A DNA stretch of 64,000 nucleotides from Paenibacillus sp. LS1. Its GTDB lineage: Bacteria; Bacillota; Bacilli; Paenibacillales; Paenibacillaceae. The stretch spans positions 124,001 to 188,000 of the forward strand of contig NZ_JAPDOE010000009.1 in the NCBI RefSeq assembly GCF_026013365.1, written 5' to 3'. Under the pieces are notes generated by a model. The model was not told the origin of the DNA. It made no database searches and was given only the letters and a program-made list of their open reading frames with translations. The stretch's first letter is position 1; each line of letters opens with the position of its first letter. This document shows positions 16,957-27,090 of this stretch, in pieces. A program made the position numbers and the translations under genes.

Positions 16957-18705
16957 TTGCATTTCATCCGGGGGAGCTGGAGAGAGACATCTATTGTCGT
17001 CAAATTAATGATTGCTTTTGTGCTGGTCATTCTGCCCTTGTACGGGATAAGCATTATGATAACACAAGTCAGCTCCAAGCAGATGCAGACAGAGGTGGAG
17101 AAGGCGCATGAGTCCAAATTGTACTTCTACCATAATCATCTGCAATTCGAATTGGAGCGAATGAGTGCGCTGGTGACCGAATTTTCATTTGATGAACCCA
17201 TGTCCACGCTAAGTACACGAGCTGCGATTATGAGCAGGTATGAAGTCACGTCCAGTCTGAACAACATTCACAACAAGCTGAGTCAGATCATGGTAACGAG
17301 TCCCTACATTAGTGATGTGGTGTACTACGTTCCCGCTCTGCATAAACGGGTCAGTGCAGCGGACGGAATTCGGGACGTAGAGGATACCGAGTGGAAGAAT
17401 CTGCTTGCCACGATGGGCAATCTGAATGGCGAATTATCGCATTCCAATAACGATCTCTATTTCCTGAAAAGTAATCCATATAACATGAACCATGAGGAAC
17501 CGCCTAATTTCATATTAGGAATACGCTTGTCTGCTGAAGAATTGAAACACCGATTGCAACAGCTGTCGGAAACGGGGGAAAGTGAGATTACGCTGAGTTT
17601 CGGTGAACAGCAGCATGTGGTGATCTCTTCATCGGAGCAGCCAGCACCTGTAAAACCAATTCGAACAGTTTCGCCTGAACCGACCGAGTCCATGCAAGTT
17701 ACGAAGTTTCAATCTGATCCATATCTCTATTATTCGTTACATGATAAGGATCACTCGTTCACGCTGACTGCCACTATTCCCCAAGATGTGCTTAGGGCGC
17801 CACTGGAACAATACAAATTGTGGTTATGGATGGTGACCTTTCTGTCGATTGTCATCATTATCATCTTCTCGTTTTCGATCTACAGAGCGATTCACCAACC
17901 TTTATCGGTGCTCATTCGAGGATTCAGAATGGCAGAGCAGGGCCAGACAAGCGTACATATTCCTTCATCCAGAAGGGATGAATTCGGCTATTTGTACTCT
18001 CGATTCAACCATATGATAGAACGCTTACATATTTTGATCGATGAGAATTATGTTGCACGGATCCGAACAAGTGAGGCAGAACTCAAACATCTGCAATCCC
18101 AGATTCAACCTCACTTTCTATACAACAGTCTGTTCAGCATCAAGCAAATGGCGGAAGTTGAGAATGTGGAGCTCATTCAGGAATTCACCGACTATCTGGG
18201 TCAATATTTCAGATACATGTCCCGGGATTCCCATAGCGAAGTATCGTTGGGGGCTGAGATTGACCATGCGCTGGTCTATGCATCGATTCAGAAAATTCGG
18301 TTTGGTTCAAGGATTCAATTGGAATTGGAGGATCTGGATGCGAGGTACAGAATGATTTCGATTCCCAGAGTCATCATCCAGCCAATCGTAGAAAATGTGT
18401 TCGAGCATGCACTTGCGAAGCGTAGTCAGGGAGGTACTCTACAGCTTTCATACCAACAGGGCCAGGGATACCTGTCCATTCGTATTGAGGATGATGGGGA
18501 TCAATTAACAGATGAAACCTTGAATTACCTGCAATCTGCTTTCGAGGAAACAGAGCGGAAACATGGAAACGAAGAGATAACCGGACTCATGAATGTGAAT
18601 CAGCGATTAAGAATCAAATTCGGGGCCGCCTATGGTCTTACAGCGCAGCGAAGTGAGCTGGGTGGGTTGTGCATTCTAGTGACAATTCCATGGGAAGGGG
18701 AGTAG
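16957..18705 (+). CDS. YesM-type sensor histidine kinase
   Basis: The 582-residue protein starts at TTG with GAGGAGGAGG upstream. The first membrane segment (about 16-38) and second (about 285-310, MVTFLSIVIIIIFSFSIYRA) enclose a large extracellular sensor domain. HAMP follows (about 310-360), then the His_kinase domain with the phospho-acceptor His386 in QPHFLYNSLFS, and HATPase (IIQPIVENVFEHAL, EDDG). This is the LytS/YesM class that senses extracellular sugars or the loaded binding protein. Its stop lies 4 bp before the response regulator gene. The arabinan context suggests it senses arabino-oligosaccharides. Confidence 0.94.
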   Translation: MHFIRGSWRETSIVVKLMIAFVLVILPLYGISIMITQVSSKQMQTEVEKAHESKLYFYHNHLQFELERMSALVTEFSFDEPMSTLSTRAAIMSRYEVTSSLNNIHNKLSQIMVTSPYISDVVYYVPALHKRVSAADGIRDVEDTEWKNLLATMGNLNGELSHSNNDLYFLKSNPYNMNHEEPPNFILGIRLSAEELKHRLQQLSETGESEITLSFGEQQHVVISSSEQPAPVKPIRTVSPEPTESMQVTKFQSDPYLYYSLHDKDHSFTLTATIPQDVLRAPLEQYKLWLWMVTFLSIVIIIIFSFSIYRAIHQPLSVLIRGFRMAEQGQTSVHIPSSRRDEFGYLYSRFNHMIERLHILIDENYVARIRTSEAELKHLQSQIQPHFLYNSLFSIKQMAEVENVELIQEFTDYLGQYFRYMSRDSHSEVSLGAEIDHALVYASIQKIRFGSRIQLELEDLDARYRMISIPRVIIQPIVENVFEHALAKRSQGGTLQLSYQQGQGYLSIRIEDDGDQLTDETLNYLQSAFEETERKHGNEEITGLMNVNQRLRIKFGAAYGLTAQRSELGGLCILVTIPWEGE

Positions 18706-18709
18706 CGTT

Positions 18710-20389
18710 ATGCAGCGGATGCTTATTGTAGATGATGAACCCGTTATTTTGGATGGACTATACGCTTTCTTTCAAAAGGCGAACTTTCAAGACATGGAGA
18801 TTATTAAAGCGTACTCTGCCTTTGAAGCCATCGATTGGCTGAACTCGGTCAAGATTGATATTGTACTCAGCGACATCTGTATGCCTGGTATGGATGGCAT
18901 GCAATTGATCGAGCAGATTATGGATCGGTGGCCACGATGCAAGGTACTATTGCTGACCGGTCATAACGAATTCGATTATGCACACCAAGCCATTCGTAAC
19001 CCTTGCGTTGTGGATTACCTGTTAAAGACAGAGGGAATGAGTCACATTCGAGCTGCGGTAGAACGGGCGTTAACACAGATATCAGAAGAAAATGATTTTC
19101 ACTACCAAGCTGCATGGTTTCGTAGTAAATTGCCGCGAGCGTTGCCCCAGTTACAGCGTCAACTGTTACTGGATGTGCTTAAGCGAACGGATAGACATGA
19201 TATCATTTCACTTCAAGAAGAACTGGATGCTGTGCAGCTACCTTTCGAATCCGATCAACCCGTTATTCCTGTGATTATACGAGTAGAGGAGTGGAACAAC
19301 TATCAATCTCAGGCGGATCGTAGTCTCATTCGCTATGCCGTTGCCAATGTTGCGGAGGAGTTGCTACAGGATAAGGCCAAGGTGAAGGCGATAGATCTGG
19401 ACACTCAGGTTATCGCATGCTTTATTCAATCGCAAGAGAAGCAACCATCACACGGATCTAATACGCAAGGGGAAAAAGGGAGTCAGCTGGATAGCTGGGT
19501 ACAGACCCTCCGTTTTGTCTATGGCACACTGGAGTCTGTACAGCAATCCTGTGCGGACTGTCTGAACCTGTCTGTATCCATCATGGTCAGCGAGCAGGCG
19601 TTAGAGTGGACTAGGCTCAATCAGGCTATTGCGCAGTTACGTCTGTCGGTTCATGAGAGTCCGGGGCTGGGGATGGAGAAGCTGCTGCGTGTAAATATCC
19701 AGGATGAATTGCCATACACCCCTAGCATTTTGAATCAACAGGGTGCGGTAGCACTGCATCTGGAACAGATCAAACAGCGAATAACAGCTGGTGACCGGGA
19801 ATGGATAGAGTCCTTCCGTAAATGGACCGAAGCTGCGAAGGAGGGACTTCAAGATCCGTTTTTTCGCATGAAAACGTATACGGGTGCAGCCAACGTACTC
19901 ATTGAAGTTCTGCACGAATTAGGGTTGTATGAATCGGCAATGGAAGAAATATCGCTGTCCCGAATGCTGCATTTTGACATCCATACCGCATGGTCCGATC
20001 TGGTCATCTTTTATCAATCTGCATACGAATGGATGATCTCCAAACGAAGCAATGCCCGCCTGAATGACCAATCACAGATTCTGATTACGATCCATCATTA
20101 TATCAAGCACCATCTGGAGGATGACCTCTCACTCACACGGATCGCACAGGAAGTCTCTCTTAACCCTTCTTATCTGTCGCGTTGGTACAAACGGATTACA
20201 GGTAAAGGCATATCCGACTACATCCATGACCGCAGAGTAGAGCGAAGTAAAGAGTTACTCCTAGGTTCTTCATGCAAAATGCATGAAATATCGGCAAAGG
20301 TTGGATTTAGCGATCAGCATTATTTTTATCGTTTCTTCAAAAAAGCAACGGGCTGTACCCCTCAAGAGTATCGGGATCAGAAAAGTTAG
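18710..20389 (+). CDS. YesN-type response regulator with AraC DNA-binding domain
   Basis: The 559-residue protein has an N-terminal receiver domain (residues 3-120) with Asp55 in VLSDICMPGMDG as phospho-acceptor and the acidic pair DD in VDDEP. A central linker region of about 300 residues follows, then a C-terminal AraC/XylS domain (about 455-555, LTRIAQEVSLNPSYLSRWYKRITG and VGFSDQHYFYRFFKKATG). It is translationally close to the upstream kinase gene and forms a two-component pair. Probable targets are the solute-binding protein gene at 20508 and the arabinan operon. Confidence 0.94.
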   Translation: MQRMLIVDDEPVILDGLYAFFQKANFQDMEIIKAYSAFEAIDWLNSVKIDIVLSDICMPGMDGMQLIEQIMDRWPRCKVLLLTGHNEFDYAHQAIRNPCVVDYLLKTEGMSHIRAAVERALTQISEENDFHYQAAWFRSKLPRALPQLQRQLLLDVLKRTDRHDIISLQEELDAVQLPFESDQPVIPVIIRVEEWNNYQSQADRSLIRYAVANVAEELLQDKAKVKAIDLDTQVIACFIQSQEKQPSHGSNTQGEKGSQLDSWVQTLRFVYGTLESVQQSCADCLNLSVSIMVSEQALEWTRLNQAIAQLRLSVHESPGLGMEKLLRVNIQDELPYTPSILNQQGAVALHLEQIKQRITAGDREWIESFRKWTEAAKEGLQDPFFRMKTYTGAANVLIEVLHELGLYESAMEEISLSRMLHFDIHTAWSDLVIFYQSAYEWMISKRSNARLNDQSQILITIHHYIKHHLEDDLSLTRIAQEVSLNPSYLSRWYKRITGKGISDYIHDRRVERSKELLLGSSCKMHEISAKVGFSDQHYFYRFFKKATGCTPQEYRDQKS

Positions 20390-20445
20390 ATCATATCTCA
20401 AATGGTAAATCAAAGATACCAGATGTCAATGGGATACACTCGAAG

Positions 20446-20459
20446 TGATAGCGCTTTCT
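20446..20459. promoter_or_regulatory. cre-like site upstream of the solute-binding protein gene
   Basis: TGATAGCGCTTTCT shares the AGCGCT core and most positions of the CcpA cre consensus, with two deviations. It lies 50 bp before the lipoprotein gene, which suggests carbon catabolite repression, as at the GH43 promoter. Confidence 0.4.
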
Positions 20460-20507
20460 TTGTAAGATGAAAATATACCTCACGGGAGGATAAAAAGGGG
20501 GATTCGC

Positions 20508-22151
20508 ATGAATATATCATTCAAGAAGTTCTCATTATTAACGTTAACCATGGTGCTGGCCACCACGCTTGCAGCCTGTTCGTCTGGTGCGGGAAGTGCC
20601 GAGAATGAAGCTGAGCCGAACACACAGCAGGATGCAGGAGGACCACTTACGAAATATGACCCACCCATTAAATTGACTTCCACCATGAATGAAACGGGGA
20701 AAGAATCGCTCGCCCAAGGAGATACACACGCTAATAATATCTGGACCAGAGGATACAAGGATGAACTCGGTATCGATGTAACGTATGAATGGATTGTTCC
20801 GGATGCCAATTATAACGATAAGATGAATGTCACGCTCGCGAGTGGTGATCTGCCGGATGTACTGAAAGTGAGCGCTGTTCAATTCGAACAACTTCATGAA
20901 GCGGGAATGCTGGAAGATCTGACCGAAGTATATGACAAGTATGCATCCGAACTGGTTAAGGAGTTCATGTCCGCTGAAGATGGAGCGGGTTTGAAGCCGG
21001 TAACGAAGGATGGCAAAATATATGCCATGGTGAGCTTCCCAGGTTCGCTGGATTCCTCGGATATGATCTGGATTCGTCAGGACTGGCTGAAAAAGGTCGG
21101 TCTTGAAGCGCCCAAGTCCATGCAGGATGTCATCCAGATTGCAGAAGCCTTTACCTTCGAAGATCCAGACGGAAATGGCAAAGACGATACGTATGGCATT
21201 GCCTTGAACAAGGATTTGCCTATAAACGCGTTCTTGCTCGGTTATCATGGGTATCTGGAAACCTGGATTAAGGATGCTTCAGGTCAAGTCGTGAATGGAA
21301 CGATCCAACCGGAAGTGAAAGAAGGATTGCGTGAGCTCCAGAATCTGTATCAGAAGGGTGTACTTGATCCCGAATTTGGCGTGAAGGATTTTGCTAAAAT
21401 GATGGAGGATGTGAATGCAGGCAAGTCAGGCATGTTCTTCCTGCCACAATGGGCACCTTTTCAGGTTAGCAGCATGATCAAAAAAGACAAGAACATCGAC
21501 TGGATGGCTTACCCGGTTCAATCCATAGATGATCAGCCAGCCAAAACACAGAATCATCTTAGTCTGGGCGGTATATTTGCCGTTCGCAAAGGCTACGAGC
21601 ATCCAGAAGCGTTAATCAAGTTGCTCAATTTCCAGGCTGAAAAAATGTTCGGTGAGTCTGCCAAGGACGAACGGGCTGCTTATTTGAATGGACTGACAGG
21701 TCTTGGTTTTCATAATGCGACGGTCTCCAACCTGCCAGCCAACAAAAATGTGAAGGCACAGGATGAAGTAGAGCAGGCGCTCAAAACAGGAGATACGTCC
21801 GGATTGGAACTTGAAGCGAAGCTGTTCTATGACGATATTATGGATTATCGGAATGGGAATCTCGACAAGTGGCATATGGAGCGTATCTTTGGCCCAGAGA
21901 GCTCACAAGGTGTGATTAAGTATTATCGGGATCATGACCTGATTGTCATGAATGAATTCATCTATGCACCGACGAGAACGATGAATACCAAGCAAGCTAC
22001 TCTGGATAAACTGAGAGCCGAGACGTTCCTGAAAATCATCTATGGTAACTTGTCCATTGACGAGTTCGATAACTTTGTTGGCAATTGGAAGAAACTCGGT
22101 GGAGATCAGATCACACAGGAAGTGAATGATACCATCGCTGCTAACCAATAG
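20508..22151 (+). CDS. Extracellular solute-binding lipoprotein (LplA type)
   Basis: The 547-residue protein has a lipoprotein signal with the lipobox LAAC (Cys24 about) followed by a Ser/Gly-rich linker, then a two-lobed SBP_bac_1 fold. Its length fits the large LplA-like sugar-binding proteins of Paenibacillus. GGAGG-rich sequence precedes the ATG. It delivers oligosaccharides to the permeases at 15058-16869. The gene order permease-permease-kinase-regulator-SBP is usual for LplABC/YesMN loci. A terminator follows at 22190. Confidence 0.93.
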   Translation: MNISFKKFSLLTLTMVLATTLAACSSGAGSAENEAEPNTQQDAGGPLTKYDPPIKLTSTMNETGKESLAQGDTHANNIWTRGYKDELGIDVTYEWIVPDANYNDKMNVTLASGDLPDVLKVSAVQFEQLHEAGMLEDLTEVYDKYASELVKEFMSAEDGAGLKPVTKDGKIYAMVSFPGSLDSSDMIWIRQDWLKKVGLEAPKSMQDVIQIAEAFTFEDPDGNGKDDTYGIALNKDLPINAFLLGYHGYLETWIKDASGQVVNGTIQPEVKEGLRELQNLYQKGVLDPEFGVKDFAKMMEDVNAGKSGMFFLPQWAPFQVSSMIKKDKNIDWMAYPVQSIDDQPAKTQNHLSLGGIFAVRKGYEHPEALIKLLNFQAEKMFGESAKDERAAYLNGLTGLGFHNATVSNLPANKNVKAQDEVEQALKTGDTSGLELEAKLFYDDIMDYRNGNLDKWHMERIFGPESSQGVIKYYRDHDLIVMNEFIYAPTRTMNTKQATLDKLRAETFLKIIYGNLSIDEFDNFVGNWKKLGGDQITQEVNDTIAANQ

Positions 22152-22189
22152 AATCATTGAATTCATATCATACAAGTACGAAAAACGAG

Positions 22190-22225
22190 AAAATGGTGCG
22201 CTCCCCAATGGGAGGCACCATTTTT
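22190..22225. terminator. Bidirectional terminator
   Basis: AAATGGTGC pairs with GCACCATTT and CTCCC with GGGAG around CAAT. It serves the SBP gene on plus and the small gene on minus. Confidence 0.85.
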
Positions 22226-22235
22226 ATGCTTTTGA

Positions 22236-22496
22236 TCATTTGCGTTTCAATAACAGAATTCCACTGATTTCTGACGTTTTGTAGCGGTATACCACTTTGA
22301 ATCCAATATCATTGTCCAGCAAGCAGTTCAGTGCATTGATCAGGCGTGCACCGGGAACCAATGTAAATGTACATGGAGACGTATTACCAATCACACGCAC
22401 ACTTTGGATTCTGCGCGCAGAACCGGGAACGAGCGGATTTCTAGACCAATAGATTAATACCAGATCCGGCTGTGGAACAGCATTGACACGAGCCAT
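22236..22496 (-). CDS. Small hypothetical protein (86 residues)
   Basis: This ORF fills the space between a bidirectional terminator and the catalase promoter region. AGAGATGA lies upstream of the ATG at weak Shine-Dalgarno strength. The product has no signal peptide or membrane segment and alternates hydrophobic and polar residues in a beta-rich pattern, ending in LLLKRK. I recognise no family. The presence of a terminator at its 3' end and the lack of an overlapping gene support it as real. Confidence 0.6.
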   Translation of the reverse strand: MARVNAVPQPDLVLIYWSRNPLVPGSARRIQSVRVIGNTSPCTFTLVPGARLINALNCLLDNDIGFKVVYRYKTSEISGILLLKRK

Positions 22497-22703
22497 CTAA
22501 TCATCTCTTTTCTATTAAAGGTTCTTAATAGTAGATGACAAGGTGATGTAGAAGGTGCTAGACAAAAGACTTCATGAGCAATAAATGGGATTAATGTCTG
22601 CCATCCATATCGAGCACCCTTACAATTCACATCAATGCATGGGTATAACAGGTACTCATAAATGCATTTTCATTCCCATACATATATTCTGGAGGTGATT
22701 GGG

Positions 22704-24740
22704 ATGAGCAAGGAACCTGTGGATGAGAACAAAAAGATTGAGCAAAGAAACACCTTTCTTCGGGATAATAACGGCAAAGAGATGTCTTCCAACGAAGGGG
22801 TTAAAATATCGGATGACAGCAATTCGCTAAAAGCGGGCGATCGCGGGCCCACGCTGCTTGAAGACTTTCTGATGCGTGAGAAACTGTCTCACTTTGACCG
22901 GGAACGCATCCCGGAGAGAGTTGTGCATGCCCGGGGATATGGAGCGTATGGTGAATTTGAGTTATATGAATCGCTTGAAGAATTAACATTGGCCCATTTT
23001 CTTCAAAATCCAGGTGTGAAGACACCGCTGTTTGTTCGTTTTTCCGAAGTTGCCGGTTCCAAAGGGGTCAACGAGACGAATCGGGATGTAAGAGGGTTCG
23101 CTGTGAAGTTTTATACCGAGGAAGGAAATTTTGACTTGGTTGGCAACAATATTCCGATCTTTTTCATTCAGGATGGGATCAAGTTCCCGGATCTGATTCA
23201 TGCACTGAAGCCGGAACCCAATAATGAGATTCCACAGGGCTCGACTGCGCATGACACCTTCTGGGATTTCATTGCGAATAACCAGGAGTCGGCAGCCATG
23301 GTCATGTGGATTATGTCGGATCGCACGATACCGCGAAGCTTTCGAATGATGCAGGGATTTGGAGTACATACCTTCCGGCTGGTCAACAAAGAAGGCAAAT
23401 CCAGGTTCGTGAAATTTCATTGGAGGCCCGCACTTGGCATGCATTCTTTGGTTTGGGATGAAGCTCAAAAGCTGGGAGGTGCAGATCCGGACTTTCATCG
23501 CAGAGATCTGTGGGAAAACATCAATTCCGGCAATTTTGCGGAGTTTGAACTTGGAATACAAGTTTTGGAGGAAGCGGATGAATTCAAGTTTGATTTTGAT
23601 ATTTTGGATGCAACCAAATTATGGCCTGAAGAAGACATACCAGTGCGAATCATTGGCAAAATGACGATTAACCGTAATGTTGAAAATGTATTTGCGGAAA
23701 CCGAACAGGTTGCTTTCCATCCAGGGAACATCGTACGTGGTATTGACTTTAGCAATGATCCGTTGCTTCAAGGGCGACTGTTTTCATACACGGATACTCA
23801 ATTGGCGCGGGTGGGCACGAATTATCAGGAACTGCCGATCAATCGTCCGGTATGCCCTGTACATAACAACCAGAGAGATGGAGCCTCTCGCTACACCATT
23901 GATCAGGGGAGAGTCGCCTATCATGAAAATTCGCTTGCCAATAACTCACCTTATACTGTACCAGGTACAAAAGGAGGGTTTGTGACATATCCTTCCCCAG
24001 TGCAAGGTCTTAAAGAACGGAAAACGGCGCCCAGTTTCCTGGATCATTTCTCGCAGGCACGTCTATTCTGGAACAGTATGTCAGGCTTGGAGAGAAGTCA
24101 TATCATTCAGACACTTACGTTTGAACTTGGGAAGGTAAAGGATGTTTCTATACGTCAGCAGGTTGTAAATATGTTGGGTCATGTCAGTACAGAGCTGGCG
24201 ACCATTCTGGCCGTTGAACTCGGAGTCAATGTACCTGACGTTCCTGAATCTCAAGTGACGAAGTCATCTCCTGCGCTCAGTATGGCGAATACGGTGTTTT
24301 CTCCCAAGACATTGCGTGTGGGGGTAATTGTCGGTGAAGGATTCGATGGCCCGAGTACACAATACATTTTGGAAGAGCTTAAGGCAGCGGGACTTCAACC
24401 GGTTATTGTTCATGAAAGACAGGGTGTGGTGCGTGGAGAGGGAAATGCCGAACTCAAGGTGGACGACAGTTTTTTAACCGGCTCGCCCTTGGTATATGAT
24501 GGCCTGTTCATTGTTGGAGGACAGAAGGAAAACGAGTATTTTCAAAAATACACCCGATCCTATGCCATCGAAACGTACAATCATTTCAAACCGATCGGTG
24601 CGACACCAACGGGGGCAGCGATGATCCATCCGGTCGGCATTATAGGCAAACCCGGCGTCATTGTGGAACAACAGCCTGCGGCGTTTGCAGAGCAATTCAT
24701 TCAAGCGATGACCCAGCAGCGCTTTTGGGATCGGACGTAG
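22704..24740 (+). CDS. Large-subunit monofunctional catalase (KatE/HPII type)
   Basis: The 678-residue product starts at ATG 22704, 8 bp after GGAGGTGAT; an upstream ATG at 22662 has no such site. The catalytic histidine is in RVVHARGYGAYGEFE, the distal asparagine in LVGNNIPIFFIQD, and the proximal haem Tyr in RLFSYTDTQLAR. A C-terminal class I glutamine amidotransferase/DJ-1-like domain (about 530-675, LRVGVIVGEGFDG) marks the clade II large catalases. It decomposes hydrogen peroxide in the cytoplasm or spore. The gene is monocistronic or shared with the following TrmB gene (87 bp gap). Confidence 0.96.
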   Translation: MSKEPVDENKKIEQRNTFLRDNNGKEMSSNEGVKISDDSNSLKAGDRGPTLLEDFLMREKLSHFDRERIPERVVHARGYGAYGEFELYESLEELTLAHFLQNPGVKTPLFVRFSEVAGSKGVNETNRDVRGFAVKFYTEEGNFDLVGNNIPIFFIQDGIKFPDLIHALKPEPNNEIPQGSTAHDTFWDFIANNQESAAMVMWIMSDRTIPRSFRMMQGFGVHTFRLVNKEGKSRFVKFHWRPALGMHSLVWDEAQKLGGADPDFHRRDLWENINSGNFAEFELGIQVLEEADEFKFDFDILDATKLWPEEDIPVRIIGKMTINRNVENVFAETEQVAFHPGNIVRGIDFSNDPLLQGRLFSYTDTQLARVGTNYQELPINRPVCPVHNNQRDGASRYTIDQGRVAYHENSLANNSPYTVPGTKGGFVTYPSPVQGLKERKTAPSFLDHFSQARLFWNSMSGLERSHIIQTLTFELGKVKDVSIRQQVVNMLGHVSTELATILAVELGVNVPDVPESQVTKSSPALSMANTVFSPKTLRVGVIVGEGFDGPSTQYILEELKAAGLQPVIVHERQGVVRGEGNAELKVDDSFLTGSPLVYDGLFIVGGQKENEYFQKYTRSYAIETYNHFKPIGATPTGAAMIHPVGIIGKPGVIVEQQPAAFAEQFIQAMTQQRFWDRT

Positions 24741-24827
24741 CCAAGTGGGATCAACTGGACATGGGAAGTTCATGCGTCTAAACTAGATAGACCAGACACA
24801 ATTAGAAGGGATGCGCCGATCCAAACC

Positions 24828-25580
24828 ATGTTACAGAAATTCGGGTTTACACAATATGAAAGTCAGGTATATGAGGCTATATTTGCGCAGGATGAACCGC
24901 TTGATGCCACATCCATTGTTAATCACTCCAACGTTCCCAAAGCGAAGATCTATGAAGTGCTCAACCGGCTGATCGACAAGGGAACGGTGCTGACAACGAT
25001 GGATGGGAAGAAAAAACTATATATGGCAGTGGATCTTCAGTCCATTATTCATAAGATCAAGGCTGATTTTGAGAAAGATATTGAGGAATTGAAGAGTTAC
25101 AAAATCAAACGTACCTTCACGGACGAGCATATCTGGACGTTGAAGGATGAGTCATCCATTGCTTCGAATATTGAACAGCTTATCGAGGAAGCAGACTCAT
25201 CCATTCTTTTTCTGGCCTGGAATGAGCGAATGGAGAAATATCGTGAACTGCTGGAGCAGAAGGAACAACAGGGAGTATATGTTGAAGTGCTTGCTGTTGG
25301 GGGTATGGAGACATCCTTAACCCGGAAATACTCGTTGATTCCATTACTTGATGCGCCGGAACCTTCACAGCTGCTCATTGTAGATCATGCCTATTTGTTG
25401 TTTGCTGGTGTGGAACACGATTCATGGAGAGCCATCAAAACGATGTCCAAACCGATTGTCAAAGCCATGACCGATTATTTCTATCATGATGTTGCACTTA
25501 CTCAAATTACGAAAAAATACGGTGATCAATTGTTACAAGATGCTGAAATCGAGCGACTGTTAACCAGGTTGATCTATTAA
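24828..25580 (+). CDS. TrmB-family transcriptional regulator
   Basis: The 250-residue protein has an N-terminal winged-helix TrmB domain (residues 2-70, LQKFGFTQYESQVYEAIF and NVPKAKIYEVLNRLIDKG), a short coiled linker, and a C-terminal phospholipase D-like/TrmB effector domain (about 100-250). The ATG at 24828 lacks a strong ribosome site at normal spacing; AGAAGGGATG is about 15 bp upstream. It may regulate the following MFS gene, whose promoter holds a GTTAC/GTAAC dyad. The effector is unknown. Confidence 0.88.
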   Translation: MLQKFGFTQYESQVYEAIFAQDEPLDATSIVNHSNVPKAKIYEVLNRLIDKGTVLTTMDGKKKLYMAVDLQSIIHKIKADFEKDIEELKSYKIKRTFTDEHIWTLKDESSIASNIEQLIEEADSSILFLAWNERMEKYRELLEQKEQQGVYVEVLAVGGMETSLTRKYSLIPLLDAPEPSQLLIVDHAYLLFAGVEHDSWRAIKTMSKPIVKAMTDYFYHDVALTQITKKYGDQLLQDAEIERLLTRLIY

Positions 25581-25608
25581 AACTATTCTCTCGGAGGATA
25601 GTTTTTTT
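25581..25608 (+). terminator. Terminator after the TrmB gene
   Basis: AACTAT and ATAGTT form the base of a stem with loop TCTCTCGGAGG and are followed by seven T residues. Confidence 0.75.
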
Positions 25609-25667
25609 GTTATATCTGTGTATGAAAACGATCATGAAAATAACTATTGAAACTTTCAGTTTTATAG

Positions 25668-25687
25668 GTTACTATCGTAGTTGTAAC
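25668..25687. promoter_or_regulatory. Dyad upstream of the MFS gene
   Basis: GTTACTATCGTAGTTGTAAC has GTTAC/GTAAC arms and lies 20 bp before the MFS start, over the expected promoter. This is an operator candidate for a dimeric winged-helix regulator such as the neighbouring TrmB protein or an unlinked one. Confidence 0.4.
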
Positions 25688-25706
25688 TTTTTGAGGAGGA
25701 TTCAAC

Positions 25707-26870
25707 ATGAATAAGAAAGTATACGTGCTTGCTATTGCAGCATTTGTGGTCGGAACCGTTGAATTGATTTTGGGCGGCATTCTGGACCTAATTGCTACAG
25801 ATCTTCATCTTTCACTGGCGAAAGCCGGGTATTTAATTTCTATTTTCTCACTGGTCTATGCATTGTCTGCACCGATCTTATTAAATATGACGGCCAGATT
25901 TGAACGTAAAAAAGTATATATGTGTACGTTGTTTGTATTTCTGATCAGTAATCTAATCTCTGCATTCAGTACCAGTTTTTATATGCTGATGGCGGGTAGA
26001 GCACTCGGAGCCGCAACGGGTTCACTTATATTTGTACTCTCCCTGACACTTGCAGCGCGCATTGTGGAACCACAGTATAAAGGACGCGCCGTGGGGATCA
26101 TAACCATGGGAGGCAGCGCATCACTTATCCTTGGTGTACCACTTGGTATCTTTGTAGGCAACATGGCAGGCTGGCGTGAGGTGTTTATGTTGATTGCTGT
26201 TCTGACCGCAGTGGTTATGGTAGCGATCTGGATTGCAATGGACCGTGTGCAGCCGATTCCTGCTGTATCCCTGAAGAAACAGCTTACGGCGCTGTGGAAT
26301 CCGAAAATGTTGGCAATCCATGCTACGACTTTGCTGGTACTCGCCGGTCACTTGACTTTATATGCTTATTTCACGCCATTTCTGCAAGAAACGCTGGGAG
26401 CCAGCGCGACGATGGTTACCTTTATCTATATGATGTTTGGTATCGCCGCTGTGGCAGGGGGAGGCATCGGAGGCATGTTATCCGATCGTCTGCATCCCGC
26501 TAAAGCTATTGTTATTGTGCTGATTCCCTTTATCGTGAGTATGGCTATCATTCCGTTCAGCGTAGGATTGCCTTTGATCGCCTTCTTGCTGCTGTTAAGC
26601 ATCTGGAGTGCACTGAGCTGGACCGTTACGCCCGTTCAGAATAGTCTCATTATCAAAACTTCACCGGAAACAGCAGAAACACTAATCAGCACCAATTCAG
26701 GGATTGCACATGCAGGGATTGCACTGGGTACCTATATCGGTGGTATGGTGATTGATCATTCATCGATTCTGAATACCGGATGGGTTGGTTCGGTGCTGAT
26801 TTTACTTGGTTTGGTGTCTGCCATCTATGCGATTAGTGTTAAGGAAAAAACTGTTCAGGCGGTTGCTTAA
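25707..26870 (+). CDS. MFS transporter (DHA1/AraJ-like)
   Basis: The 387-residue protein has 12 hydrophobic segments and the length of DHA1 drug:H+ antiporters. The motif A-like loop LLNMTARFERKKVYM and VEPQYKGRAVGII follow the family pattern. GAGGAGG precedes the ATG. Relatives such as AraJ and PbuE export sugars, purines or drugs. The substrate cannot be predicted. A strong terminator at 26893 closes the unit. Confidence 0.9.
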   Translation: MNKKVYVLAIAAFVVGTVELILGGILDLIATDLHLSLAKAGYLISIFSLVYALSAPILLNMTARFERKKVYMCTLFVFLISNLISAFSTSFYMLMAGRALGAATGSLIFVLSLTLAARIVEPQYKGRAVGIITMGGSASLILGVPLGIFVGNMAGWREVFMLIAVLTAVVMVAIWIAMDRVQPIPAVSLKKQLTALWNPKMLAIHATTLLVLAGHLTLYAYFTPFLQETLGASATMVTFIYMMFGIAAVAGGGIGGMLSDRLHPAKAIVIVLIPFIVSMAIIPFSVGLPLIAFLLLLSIWSALSWTVTPVQNSLIIKTSPETAETLISTNSGIAHAGIALGTYIGGMVIDHSSILNTGWVGSVLILLGLVSAIYAISVKEKTVQAVA

Positions 26871-26892
26871 AATAAATACGTACAAAAACTTG

Positions 26893-26934
26893 AACCTCTG
26901 CATCCCATAGTCAATGGGGTGTAGAGGTTTTTTT
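26893..26934 (+). terminator. Terminator after the MFS gene
   Basis: AACCTCTGCA pairs with TGTAGAGGTT and CCCAT with ATGGG, followed by T residues. Confidence 0.88.
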
Positions 26935-27090
26935 GCTGTATCAGAAGAGCACGCAAGAGTGGATTAAACTACTTTCATGTCGAGCAAGACTTGCTTTATC
27001 CATCGTAATCTATATAATTAAAATAGTTTTAAAAAGTATTGTCTAATGTCGAAATACACGATGTGTACCAAGGAAGCGGTGATCATTACT

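Noticed and set aside
20544..21248. 234-codon minus-strand frame inside the binding-protein gene
   Set aside because: It is a shadow of the SBP coding frame with atypical composition; no start signal.
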